DNA of 64,000 nt from an uncultured Candidatus Melainabacteria bacterium (GTDB lineage Bacteria > Cyanobacteriota > Vampirovibrionia > Gastranaerophilales > Gastranaerophilaceae), in contig CANARY010000004.1 of the NCBI GenBank assembly GCA_947364235.1, positions 158,809-222,808 of the forward strand. Reading direction: 5' to 3'. How positions within the stretch are numbered: the stretch's first letter is position 1; each line of letters starts with the position of its first letter. This document shows, piece after piece, positions 34,501 through 43,500 of this stretch. The notes below the pieces were generated by a model. That model had not been told where the DNA came from and made no database searches. It saw only the letters and a program-made list of their open reading frames with translations. Position numbers and translations under genes: made by a program.

Positions 34501-34659
34501 CTCAAGAAAAATCCATTTGTTGTCTTTATCAGCTTTTAGGTTTCTGAAAGTTGAGCTTTTAACTTCTTCTCTTACGCAGTCGTGAAGGTATTGGCTTAAT
34601 TTTTTTATAAAACTATTATTAAAGGCTGAGTTGATAGCCCGGGTTGCTTCCTGTAACAT
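31558..34659 (-). CDS. Superfamily 1 helicase fused to a Vsr/DUF559-like nuclease
   Basis: A 1033-residue UPF1/Dna2-like protein. Walker A GPPGTGKS is at 333-340, motif II DEAS at 655-658, GDDKQLP at 679-685, then FQGDEKD near 854-860 and AITRAR at 889-894. A long helical insert lies between motifs I and II (about 400-640). The C-terminus (about 940-1033) has a PD-(D/E)XK pattern, D971 then E981-C-D983 and RISLREW, as in Vsr/DUF559 nucleases that follow such helicases in anti-phage and repair proteins. GGAGAG precedes the ATG. It stands alone with no methylase or partner, so a repair or a single-gene defence role are both open. Confidence 0.88.
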   Translation of the reverse strand: MLQEATRAINSAFNNSFIKKLSQYLHDCVREEVKSSTFRNLKADKDNKWIFLEEDDKLFTQGLEYLRLEGSDSKLTELMIQSETSQKDKYLIYGYLFLVGKTKTGKKNEFLTPLLYTPCRLERNGVNINCMLTDEFLSLNTGALTALMKKSDDEDETEQLLEGLLDVVPTMPVTQEKMDIFLTTLKSIVPDIDISLSPENIVKEDNITKDFYSEGVNAENIDEIIEQEENAKKSSIKLEKISLTKQCAIILTKRPSVTAGVLHELTQIAEKPSGIYRETVLNIINEEYTQSKPTDTQQKTLSEFFPVTPLSLSDAQLNVVKNVENAKLVSVFGPPGTGKSQTIVNLAAHLIANGKTVLIASRMDKAVDVVAERLNDLGAPFLALRAGRLNYQKELSMQLQDLLANKADLDEGIESSILCDVSDMEELLKTIADLEKKSEKIIKLEEEWTGVNEQIKLEEPMQAHPQFIKTVLKEDEINTVENSISALSDNIEKAGFWSGLKNISAIGNLKKCLRINNFDVTNENLSILKNELEFAKLICKARKIETEIQTIGNIHVFAEQIRSLKRKQKRLAIDILKTKRRQALKGLLQDPIKRQRLFVHSKSLVERKKNLQNRLLETEDFKPLLEAFPCWCVTTYAVSGSLPMKPGLFDVVIIDEASQCDIASCFPILFRAKKAVVVGDDKQLPHLSFLEKAKEQSFLSQYGINDRYQLMWRFRTNSMFDLANYYSMHPVLLDEHFRSLPPIINYSNQEFYGGRIKVMRRNDNSKKVLETVVVPDGKVDFDATRNLPEIEALIKRLHEIVIEDERKNPENPVSIGIISPFRAQVEQLKISASRVLSEHMIKKHQIEIGTAHTFQGDEKDIILISWAYANNSYPQSLIFLQKPNLFNVAITRARYQMINFISKDPRELPEGILRSYLGFVQEYEDRYKLQSSDDFDENMYKNGFEKQAAEAFRELGHEVVCGSDIAGLSVDLLVDNKFVVECDGVEDKTPSKVTNMKKQAIIERSGLKVSRISLREWSCSPKACIDRIINSNL

Positions 34660-34777
34660 ATTCTCTCCGTACTTATATATTAAGCCAATTATAACACATT
34701 ATTTAGGAAATTAATACTATTAATAAACGAGTTAGTGTGTAAAAATGTGTGCTAATATAATTCAGTTAGGAGATATA

Positions 34778-35161
34778 ATGAAAAAACTTTTGTTATTTAT
34801 AAGCTTATTATTCATCCCGTTTGTTTTTGCAGAAGAAACCGCGCCGATAACAGCTCCGCAGAATATTGCGTTTGAGAATTGTACAAAAATATTTGCTGTT
34901 AATAAAGAAAAACTTTTTTACCTTACTCTGGCATCTTTATCAGCAAATCGGTTTACTGTGGATGAAGTTCAAACAGCCAACGGTTATATAATTTTTACAG
35001 TAAACAGAAACAAATACCTTGCCGCAGTTGCTGGTGTTGACAGCTCAAATTCGATTTTGAAGATTACGCCTTGCAATAATGTGTATAATTTTCCGCCGGG
35101 AATTGTAATGAATACTTTTAAATATATTGATTTAAACCTTAATACGGATATTAAGTTATGA
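34778..35161 (+). CDS. Secreted hypothetical protein
   Basis: From the ATG with TTAGGAG upstream it has 127 residues: a signal peptide (MKKLLLFISLLFIPFVFA, cleavage near 18) and a beta-rich domain with a single Cys pair (NCTKIF and TPCNN). A start 11 codons earlier lacks a ribosome binding site. ATGA links its stop to the start of the solute-binding lipoprotein (35158), so the pair is translationally coupled and probably acts together in the periplasm. No family is recognised. Confidence 0.78.
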   Translation: MKKLLLFISLLFIPFVFAEETAPITAPQNIAFENCTKIFAVNKEKLFYLTLASLSANRFTVDEVQTANGYIIFTVNRNKYLAAVAGVDSSNSILKITPCNNVYNFPPGIVMNTFKYIDLNLNTDIKL

Positions 35162-36369
35162 AAAAAATACTTGCACTTTTGTTGATAACTTTTTTTACTC
35201 TTGGACTAACTGCCTGTTCAATACGAAAAGAGCATGAGCCTAAAGAAATTACTTTTTGGACTTTGCAAATGGGTGATTATGCAGATTATATGTATAAAGT
35301 TATACGCGCTTATGAAAAAAATCATCCTAACATTCAAATCAAGTGGGTTGATGTTCCTTTTTCTGAAGGTGAAAAACGAACTCTGGCTGCAGTTATGACT
35401 GATAATCCGCCAGATTTGATTAATCTTAACCCGGATTTTTCAGCAATTTTAGCACAAAAAGGAACGCTTCAAGAAATTCCTCAAGAAGCTATTCAAGAGT
35501 TTAATCCTGAAATTATAGAAGCTCTTAAATACAATGATAAGCTGTATTCAATTCCTTGGTATGCAACAAGTGCAATTACTATTTATAATAAAGATTTATA
35601 TTCTAAAGCAGGAGTATTAAGGCTTCCTAAAACTTATAAAGAGCTGGCTGCGATTTCTGAAAAAGTTAAAACAAATACTGGTGCTTATGTTTATCTTCCG
35701 ACGATTACTGAGAATGATACAATGGTAAAAATTCTTAATAAATATGGAATAACAGAAGCAGAAGATTATCCGAAAGCTCAAAAAGTTTTTGAGATGTTTA
35801 AAAACTTGTATCAAAAAGAGCTGATTCCAGCAGAAAGTGTTACTTTTACCCATAGAGAAGCATTAGAACAATATATGGCGGGTAAAATTGTTTTCTTTCA
35901 GGGCGGAGCAAATTTCTTGACTATGATAAAAGAAAACGCGCCTTCAGTTTATGAACAAACAGATGTAACTGAGCAGATAAAAGGTCCTGCCGGTCAAAAT
36001 GATTTTTCTGTAATGAATTTTGTCATTCCTGTTCGTGCAAAGCACAAAAATGAAGCTTTAGATTTTTGCCTCTTTTTAACAAATGCTCAAAATCAGCTTG
36101 AGCTTGCAAAAATGACAAATGTAATTGCTACAAATTCAGAAGCTTTGATTAATCCGTTTTATAATGACAACTCTACTTTGGAAGCTAAAGCACGTTCAAT
36201 CAGCGCAAAACAAATTAATAAAATTACGCCTCAGCTAAGGCAGAGAAGAAATCAAAAAGAAATAAATACACTGGTGAATACAGCAGTACAGTCTGCTCTT
36301 TTAAATAAAGATTCGATTGAAAACCTGCTTTTTATGCTGGAAAAAGAAATTGGCGCAATTGAGCAATAA
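35158..36369 (+). CDS. Family 1 extracellular solute-binding lipoprotein
   Basis: A 403-residue binding protein of the sugar ABC class. A lipobox LTAC (Cys 20) ends the signal peptide. ITFWTLQMGDYADYM and YEKNHPNIQIKWVDVPF are typical of the family, as are PDLINLN, PWYATSAITIYNKDLY and FQGGANFL. Oligosaccharide binding is likely. No ABC permease or ATPase gene is beside it, so it depends on proteins encoded elsewhere or has taken another role with its small coupled partner. It overlaps that gene by 4 nt (ATGA). Confidence 0.9.
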   Translation: MKKILALLLITFFTLGLTACSIRKEHEPKEITFWTLQMGDYADYMYKVIRAYEKNHPNIQIKWVDVPFSEGEKRTLAAVMTDNPPDLINLNPDFSAILAQKGTLQEIPQEAIQEFNPEIIEALKYNDKLYSIPWYATSAITIYNKDLYSKAGVLRLPKTYKELAAISEKVKTNTGAYVYLPTITENDTMVKILNKYGITEAEDYPKAQKVFEMFKNLYQKELIPAESVTFTHREALEQYMAGKIVFFQGGANFLTMIKENAPSVYEQTDVTEQIKGPAGQNDFSVMNFVIPVRAKHKNEALDFCLFLTNAQNQLELAKMTNVIATNSEALINPFYNDNSTLEAKARSISAKQINKITPQLRQRRNQKEINTLVNTAVQSALLNKDSIENLLFMLEKEIGAIEQ

Positions 36370-36418
36370 TTTCATGTTTATCCTATAATTAAATAAAATA
36401 ATTATAGTGAGGATAAAT

Positions 36419-38140
36419 ATGTTAAAAGATTTTTTCTTAAATGAAGTTAAAAATGGTATAAAGAAATCTGCTAAGGCTGGTAAATTAGGTCAGATGGGAG
36501 AGAATGACGAATTCTCTTTGATGATTGAAAAACCGAAAAATCCTGAGTTTGGAGATTTTGCAGTAAATGTTTCGTCTTTAGCTCGTTCTGCAAAAATTGC
36601 GCCGCCTATGATTGCAAATACTATTGCTGCTGAACTTTCTAAAGAAAATTATTCAGTTTTTGCAGTCGGAGGGTTCATTAACTTCAAGATAGAAAATTCT
36701 ATGTTAGCTGATGCTGTGGCTGAAATCCTTGTAAAAAAAGAAAACTACGGCCGCCCGGAAGGAGTGGAGACTGAAAAAATTCTGCTTGAATATGTTTCTG
36801 CAAATCCTACAGGGCCGTTCCATATCGGGCACGGAAGATGGGCTGCGATGGGAAGTGCACTTGCAAATCTTTTGAAATTCTACGGACACGAAGTTTTTCA
36901 AGAATTTTATATTAATGACGCAGGTTCCCAAATTCAAAAGCTGGGTAATTCGCTTAGAATAAGAATTGGTCAGGAATTGGGCGAAAATATTGATTTCCCT
37001 GCAGATGAAATTGAAAAGAAAAACTTCTATCCGGGAGATTATTTAGTACCTGTGGCTAAGAAATTCTTAGAGACAAATAAGGTTGAAAAATCTGCTGATT
37101 TAGATATAAAAACCCTGTGTGATTTTGCCAAAGCCGAAATGGAATCTTGCCAGAAAGCTTTATTAGAAGATTTTAGGGTTCATTTTGATAAGTTTTATTC
37201 AGAGCTTGACCTTCACAATTCAGGTAAAGTTGAAGCAAGTTACAAAGAGCTTATGGCAAAAGGTATGCTTTATGAAAAAGAGGACGCAATGTGGTTTAAA
37301 TCCTCTGAATTTGGTGATGATCAAGACAGGGTAATTAAAAAAGCAGATGGTTCAAACACTTATTTAACAGCTGATATAGCGTATCATATTGATAAATTGA
37401 GACGCGGATATGACAGATTAATCAATATTTGGGGTGCTGACCACCACGGATATGTAGCTCGTGTTAAAGCTTCAATTGAAGCTTTAGGTTACGATCCGAA
37501 TAAGCTTGAAGTACTTTTGGGTCAGCTTGTTAACCTTGTAATCAATGGTGAAGAAGTGCGTATGGGCAAGCGTAAAAATATGGTTACTCTTGATGATTTG
37601 ATTGAAGAAGTTGGAATTGATGCAACGCGTTACTGGATGGCAATGCGAAATATTGATATGACTCTTGATTTTGATATTGAGCTTGCAAAGCGTTCTACTG
37701 ATGAAAATCCTGTATTCTATGTTCAGTATGCTTATGCAAGGGTTTGTTCAATTTTAAGAAATGCAGTTAATGATAGATTAAATCCTGAAACAGGTGAAAA
37801 AATTCCAGCTCCGATGAATCAAGCTCAGCTGGATGATTTAATCAATAATTTTGATAAAGATATGATTTTAAATACGGCAGATAGTGCTAAATCATTGATT
37901 TTGAAGCTTGAAGAGTTTAAGTCTGTAATTCTTCTTTCTGCTCAAAATAGGACTGTTTATACAATTTGCAGATATGTACAAGAGCTTGCTCAGGAATTTC
38001 ACTCGTTCTACAATTCAAACCGTGTAATTTGTGATGATGCGGATTTGATGAAATCAAGACTTGTTTTAATGGTTGCAATTAAGACAACGTTAAAGAATGC
38101 GCTTGATATCCTTGGAGTTTCTGCGCCTGAACGTATGTAA
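36419..38140 (+). CDS. argS: Arginyl-tRNA synthetase
   Basis: A 573-residue class I synthetase. The N-terminal domain is followed by the HIGH motif as FHIGHGR (near 140), the catalytic region (WGADHHGY), a KMSKS-equivalent MGKRKNMVTL near 385 and the anticodon-binding helical domain to the end (ALDILGVSAPERM). GAGG lies 8 nt before the ATG; an in-frame GTG four codons earlier is less likely because the GAGG is inside it. It is followed by two small envelope genes. Confidence 0.96.
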   Translation: MLKDFFLNEVKNGIKKSAKAGKLGQMGENDEFSLMIEKPKNPEFGDFAVNVSSLARSAKIAPPMIANTIAAELSKENYSVFAVGGFINFKIENSMLADAVAEILVKKENYGRPEGVETEKILLEYVSANPTGPFHIGHGRWAAMGSALANLLKFYGHEVFQEFYINDAGSQIQKLGNSLRIRIGQELGENIDFPADEIEKKNFYPGDYLVPVAKKFLETNKVEKSADLDIKTLCDFAKAEMESCQKALLEDFRVHFDKFYSELDLHNSGKVEASYKELMAKGMLYEKEDAMWFKSSEFGDDQDRVIKKADGSNTYLTADIAYHIDKLRRGYDRLINIWGADHHGYVARVKASIEALGYDPNKLEVLLGQLVNLVINGEEVRMGKRKNMVTLDDLIEEVGIDATRYWMAMRNIDMTLDFDIELAKRSTDENPVFYVQYAYARVCSILRNAVNDRLNPETGEKIPAPMNQAQLDDLINNFDKDMILNTADSAKSLILKLEEFKSVILLSAQNRTVYTICRYVQELAQEFHSFYNSNRVICDDADLMKSRLVLMVAIKTTLKNALDILGVSAPERM

Positions 38141-38159
38141 GAAATGAAAGGTTTCTGCT

Positions 38160-38618
38160 ATGAAAAGATGTTTCTTTATTTTTGCTGCTATGCTAACTGC
38201 AATGTTAGCTGTAAGCGCAGCTTCGCTTGAAGTTTTTGATAAAGGAGAAGGTTTTGAATACCCTCTTCAAGAAGGTGCGACTATTGCTTGTTATGCAAAA
38301 AGAATTGATGGAAGTGTTGATGCGTTTAAAGAATACAATGATTATTTTGTATTTAAAAATAATAAATTATACTCAAATACAATGCATAAAATTTATAAAC
38401 CAGGTAAGGCAGAACAATTAAAAAAAGTAGATAGAGTAAAGTTAAATAAAGAGGGTTTATTGAGTTTGTACGATCCCTTGTGGGAATGGTCAATAAGACA
38501 TCATATGCGTACTATAAAAATTAATACAAAAAATGGCGAATATTATATGACCGGAATGCAAGATAACTGGACGTGGTATAGAAATATTACTGCTACCGGT
38601 TATTGTAAAGTTAAGTAA
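38160..38618 (+). CDS. Secreted hypothetical protein
   Basis: A 152-residue protein with a signal peptide (MKRCFFIFAAMLTAMLAVSA). The mature part has Trp/Tyr-rich segments (DPLWEWSIRHH, NWTWYRN) and two Cys that could bond. AAAGG precedes the ATG, 20 nt after argS. I recognise no family. The next gene begins 2 nt after its stop, so the two form an operon and may act on the same envelope process. Confidence 0.75.
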   Translation: MKRCFFIFAAMLTAMLAVSAASLEVFDKGEGFEYPLQEGATIACYAKRIDGSVDAFKEYNDYFVFKNNKLYSNTMHKIYKPGKAEQLKKVDRVKLNKEGLLSLYDPLWEWSIRHHMRTIKINTKNGEYYMTGMQDNWTWYRNITATGYCKVK

Positions 38619-38620
38619 AA

Positions 38621-39382
38621 ATGAAAAAACAATTAAAAATGAAAAAACAATTAAACTTGAATGATATATGTTCAAAGACAGAAAAAGTAGAAGATTGTAC
38701 AAAATTAGATATTAAAACAAAAACTGCTTTGGTTTGTTTTGTATTGTTTTTGATATTCCGTCATTGTTCTTTTGATGAAACTGTTCTCAAAAATGTTGAT
38801 ATGAAGCCTTTTTCTGAACCTATACAAGAAATGGTTGTGAATGCTAAAACATTTAGAGAAAAAACTCTTGTTGGTGAAGTTTTTATCACACCGGTTGCGG
38901 ATTATAAAATTTATGGCAGGGTTTATGACAGACATTACAGACCTGCGCGGTTGTATTGGGCATCAGTTTATCCGTATGATGTTTCTATTGGTTTTGGTGA
39001 TTTTAGACATAAAGAAGTTTATAAAGCTGTGAAGGTTAAAATGGCAGCAACTGTTTCATATCTTTCGTGGAGTGGTCCAGCTTGGCGTAACCATTTGTCT
39101 AAATATTTTAAAGAACAATCTATGGAACATTGTTTTACAAATAATCATATACGTCCTGCTAATGACAATGTCAAACGTGGTATCAAAAAACTTCGTAAGA
39201 AAGATGTTGTGTATATGGAAGGCTATCTGATTAAATTTGAGCACAAATTGTACAATGGCAAAAGTGAAAAAGGTATTTCAAGCACTTCGCGTGATGACGA
39301 GTTTCGTGGTGATAACGGATACGGAAATTGTGAACAATTTTATGTTACCAGAGTGGTTTCCAGATACGGAGATTTTAGGTGA
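38621..39382 (+). CDS. Membrane-anchored hypothetical protein with duplicated start
   Basis: A 253-residue protein with one N-terminal hydrophobic helix (about 35-47) and a periplasmic beta domain. VADYKIYGRVYDRHYRP, SIGFGDF, NNHIRPAND and VVYMEGYLIKF recall, from memory, an uncharacterised proteobacterial envelope family that has NMHLIPAD and VRLEGxLV at the same positions. The gene begins with an 18-bp tandem repeat (38621-38638 and 38639-38656), so two identical ATG-K-K-Q-L starts exist; neither has a Shine-Dalgarno and translation probably couples to the preceding stop 2 nt away. Confidence 0.75.
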   Translation: MKKQLKMKKQLNLNDICSKTEKVEDCTKLDIKTKTALVCFVLFLIFRHCSFDETVLKNVDMKPFSEPIQEMVVNAKTFREKTLVGEVFITPVADYKIYGRVYDRHYRPARLYWASVYPYDVSIGFGDFRHKEVYKAVKVKMAATVSYLSWSGPAWRNHLSKYFKEQSMEHCFTNNHIRPANDNVKRGIKKLRKKDVVYMEGYLIKFEHKLYNGKSEKGISSTSRDDEFRGDNGYGNCEQFYVTRVVSRYGDFR

Positions 39383-39398
39383 AAAGATTTATTTACAC

Positions 39399-40523
39399 CT
39401 AGTTATAATCTCTCAAAGGCGGTCTTGAATTATCAGGTTTGCCATAAAGGTTATTTTTCTTAGGTTTTTTAATATTGACTGGAATGTATAGACTCTGGTC
39501 TTCATTTGTATTTTTCATGAAGTTAATATTGTGGATGTTGTCTTCTTGCGGTTCAATATTTTCAGCAGGTGTTGAAAGAATAGGTTCTGCTTTTACATCA
39601 AGCTGTTTTTGAAGAGATTTTTCTTCTCTGCGTTCTTGAATATCTGCTTTAATTTTATTATATTTTGCTTTTGTCTTTTGTTTTGTGTCTTTAACTTTTT
39701 CCTTTGCAGCAGCGGTGGCTTTATCTGCTTTATCTTTTACAGCTGTGCAGTCTTTAGCACCTTCTTTGTACCATCTTCTGTATTTTTTGGTAAATACGTT
39801 GTCAAAGTTGCCCATATCGTAGTATATATGTTTTGTTTCTTTTGAAAAATCATCTGATGTCAGCACTTTTAGCTGGACATTTTGAGCGATTTCAGGACAA
39901 AGCATTCTTGAATAATCTCTGATTTTTTGAAGCTGTTCTGTTTGCGGAGAAGGACCTCTTGTTAAAATCCGGCTTTCAACAGTACTTATTGTTTTGTAAT
40001 AAGTATTTGACCAAAGAACTATATTTTTTTGCGTATCTACAAGAGCTGCGTATGTGTTCAGCTTGTAAGCAGGATCGATTACGCTTGCTCCAGGTATATT
40101 CATAAAATCCCAAACTGTACGTCTCAAGATATAATTTTCTGCATCAATAGCCGTAGTAATCATAAGAATATATCTTGCTTGAGATTGTGCAGCAACTTTT
40201 TTTAGCTGCATATAATCAATATTGTAAGATGTTTTAAACCTGTTTGTTAAATTTCTTGCAGGAATGAGAGTTGAAGGGCTGCTTTTGAGAAGATTTCTTT
40301 CTTCGCTGACTGTTGGGGCTTGGATTAAGTCTGTTCCATTAAGAATATTTATAATTTCGTTTGCGAAGAATTCAGAAGCTCCGTTATAAATATATGAATC
40401 AACAGTTTCGCTGCCGGCTGCTATATTATCAGGAAGAACCACAACTTTGTACTGTTCAGCCTGAACGTACGTTCCAAAAAATATAACTACCCCAACTGCT
40501 AATATCTTAAATAAATCTCTCAC
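39399..40523 (-). CDS. Secreted Lys-rich hypothetical protein
   Basis: From GTG at 40523 it has 374 residues with a signal peptide (VRDLFKILAVGVVIFFGTYVQA). The mature part begins with strands (YKVVVLPDNIAAGS, ARYILMITTAI) that recall periplasmic nucleoprotein-like folds of the CsgG type, then a long Lys/Ala-rich helix (about 265-305) and a Pro-rich tail. The GTG lies 6 nt after an extended -10 (TGC then TATAAT); an ATG 12 codons upstream lies before that -10 and is unlikely. No family is certain. It is divergent from the AsmA-like gene with a shared -35. Confidence 0.75.
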   Translation of the reverse strand: MRDLFKILAVGVVIFFGTYVQAEQYKVVVLPDNIAAGSETVDSYIYNGASEFFANEIINILNGTDLIQAPTVSEERNLLKSSPSTLIPARNLTNRFKTSYNIDYMQLKKVAAQSQARYILMITTAIDAENYILRRTVWDFMNIPGASVIDPAYKLNTYAALVDTQKNIVLWSNTYYKTISTVESRILTRGPSPQTEQLQKIRDYSRMLCPEIAQNVQLKVLTSDDFSKETKHIYYDMGNFDNVFTKKYRRWYKEGAKDCTAVKDKADKATAAAKEKVKDTKQKTKAKYNKIKADIQERREEKSLQKQLDVKAEPILSTPAENIEPQEDNIHNINFMKNTNEDQSLYIPVNIKKPKKNNLYGKPDNSRPPLRDYN

Positions 40524-40529
40524 AGTAGA

Positions 40530-40581
40530 ATTATAGCATAATATTATTTCACTGTACATATTGTTACTTTATTGATACTAT
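40530..40581. promoter_or_regulatory. Divergent promoters sharing one palindromic -35
   Basis: TGTACA at 40553-40558 is its own complement. Seventeen nt to the left is TATAAT on the minus strand (40530-40535), 6 nt before GTG. Seventeen nt to the right is TACTAT on the plus strand (40576-40581), 8 nt before ATG. Both messages would be leaderless and polymerase could occupy only one direction at a time. Confidence 0.65.
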
Positions 40582-40589
40582 ATGGTTAA

Positions 40590-43500
40590 ATGACAAAGGC
40601 TAGTAAACATATAATTATAATCTTAAGTTTTTATGCATTTTGGATATTGGGGATTCCGTTTATTTTTTCTAAAACGCTTCCTCAAGTGTGCGAAAATATT
40701 TCACAGAACTCTGATTATATTATTGAAATCAACAAGCCGCAGTTATTTTTATCTCTTTTGCCGACTGCAAAATTCAAAGCTGAAAATATTACTCTTCAGT
40801 CGAAAACATCGGAAGACTTGACCCAGATAGCAAATTTTGAAGTTTCATTGAGGCTTTTGCCTTTACTTTCTGGTCGTGTTCATATTAATAAAATTTATGC
40901 TTCGGATGTTTCTATTAATTCATTGCTGAATAAAGAATTTGAACTTGATAAAGATGTTTTATCGAAATTAAGAAAAACTAAGATTAGGTGCAATGAAATT
41001 AATTTAAAAAAAATGTTTGTAAATATTCATGAGCCGGAACTCAATGTTCCTGCGGTTTATACTGCGCGTGATATTTATTATAAGAAAAATTCTCAAGCGC
41101 TTAAATTTTATTTGGAAAGCGAGCTTAAAGTTCAAGACAATCTTTCTTCTGCTTATGTTGACTTATATCTTCCTAAAAATAATGACATTACAAAGAGTAT
41201 CGTAGATATCAAGTTTGATAATTTTGATGTTGCTCCTTTAGGAGATTATTTAAGGCAGTATTTGCCAGAAGGTGTAGTGCAGATTAAAGGAGTTGTCGAT
41301 GTAAAAATTGATAAACAAAACCTTTCTGCTTCTTTAAAAAACTTTGCTATTCTTATGAAAGACAGTGCAAAATCGATAATTTTTCCTGCAGAGCTTGATG
41401 TACTTTCTCAATTTGGTATTACAAGCAGTAAAATAAGTTTTGAAAAATTTGAATTAGTTTCTAATAATATTAAAGCTTCTTTAAACGGATTTGTTTCAAA
41501 TTATATGGATTCTTCCAGAGCTTTTATAAATTTAAATGTCCGCCTTAATAACTCCAGAGTAGAAGATATAGTTAACCTGTTGCCTCCGATTATTGTTGAA
41601 GAGTTTAATGTTTATAAACTTAAACACTACAAATTTTATGGTGATGCGATAGGTAATTTTTCTGTAAAAGGCGGGCTTGCTGAACCGGAAATTAACGGTG
41701 AAGTATTTATTAATAATGGAGTTTTGATTAAACCTATTAAGAATGCAAAAGGAGCTACAATAAAATTAGATTTTACAGGTAAATATGTAAATTTTGATGT
41801 AAATGTTCCTGCAGGAGGTGCTGAACGAGTCTGGGTAAAAGGCGGAGTTGAGCTGTATAACGTAAAATACGCTGATATGCATATTTGGAGTACTAAGAAA
41901 GTTAATCTGGAAACAGCAGAAGAGAAGATTATTCCTATTCATGAGATTTTAAATTTTATAATCGGACCTGTTCCTATAATGGATATTAAAGGTGACGGAA
42001 ATATCGATATAATTGTTAAGGGTAATCGTAAAAATCCGCATGTATGGGGTGTTTTAAATGTTAATAACGTAAAGACTTTCTTTAATGAAGTACCTGATTT
42101 GGTTTTGACAAACGCTAATGCTGTTTTGACATTTGATGATCAAAGAGCAGTTTTTAAAACTAAGCAAGGGCTTGTTGACGGCAAGCCGATTGCTATTAAT
42201 GGTAATTGTAACTTGTACGGCAAGTTTGATTTTGATGTTAGCTCAGCTTCACAAAATATCGGTTATCTTTTAAACGCAATTCAAACTTCGACTATGATTG
42301 AAGAAGTTAAAACAATGATTCCGAAGCTGGATATTGCTGAAGGAACTTCAAATCTTAAGCTTAAAGTATTCGGTTCAATTGTTAATATAGAAGACATTCA
42401 GTTTAATAGAAACCTGTTTTCAAAAGGTGAAATTGAGCTTCTTGGAAACACTTTTGGCATGCAGGATGTAAGAATCACTGATACAAAAGGTAAAGTAAGT
42501 TTTGATGGAATGAATGGTCAAGCTGATGTTACAGGGTTTATAGGTAAATCTGAATTGAGTGCTAATGCCGGAGTTAAAAACAGCATTGCAGATGTTAATA
42601 TTGCTATTCCGCATTTGAATATTAACGATATTTTACCTCTGGAAGGTGATTTGAAGTCTGATTTTGGCAGCCTTTTTCTTGATGTCGCAGCTTCTTATAA
42701 AGGAAAAGTGGATGTAGTTGAATATGATAAAGTGAATTTTGCTGCAAAAATTCTTGGAACTGCGCCGGGAAATAAACTTAAAATCTCGAATGGCTTGATT
42801 ACTTTAAAAAATAATAAGCTCGCGGTTTCAGGAGTTAATGGAAGATTTGAAAACTCCGGGAGTACTTTTGATATTGATATTACAGCAGATGATATTTCTA
42901 ATGCGCCTAAAACAAACGGAGTTTTAAGGCTTAAGAATTTCGATATGGCTTTGTTAAACATGTTTGGAAAATATCCTTTTGTGCCGGAAGAAGTAAAAAA
43001 CTTTAAATTTGAAAGCGGAAATGTTAATCTAGACTGCAGAATACGTAACAACAAAGTTGAAGCGTCTTCTGATTTAGGCGGAATTTTATTTACTTATACT
43101 CCTTTAGAGCTTCCTATAAAAATTGTAAACGGAAGTTTTATGATAAGAAACAATTCGCTTCGGCTTATTAAATTGAATCTGCTAGCTGATAACATGCCTC
43201 TGCTTTTAGATGGTATTGTTAATAATATTTTTGATAAAAAGAATTTTGATATTTATGTTAATTCTAAGCCGAAGCAGGAGTTTATTGATAAGTATATAAA
43301 TAAAAACCAGATTTATCCTGTGAAAATAAAAGGTGATATTGTATATACTCTTCGGTTAAAAGGTATAAAAGATGATTTTGATGTAAAAGCTGATGTGAAT
43401 ATGGCTCCTGACTCAAGTATTTATCACCTTGGCGCGACTGTTGGAGATATTGAAAATGCTATTGTTTTAAATCTCGATACAAGAATTTTGCAGAACAATA

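Noticed and set aside
31558..34659. Multi-gene defence island around the helicase-nuclease
   Set aside because: Neighbours are priA, a small FKG protein and a binding lipoprotein; no methylase, toxin, reverse transcriptase or CRISPR component is present.
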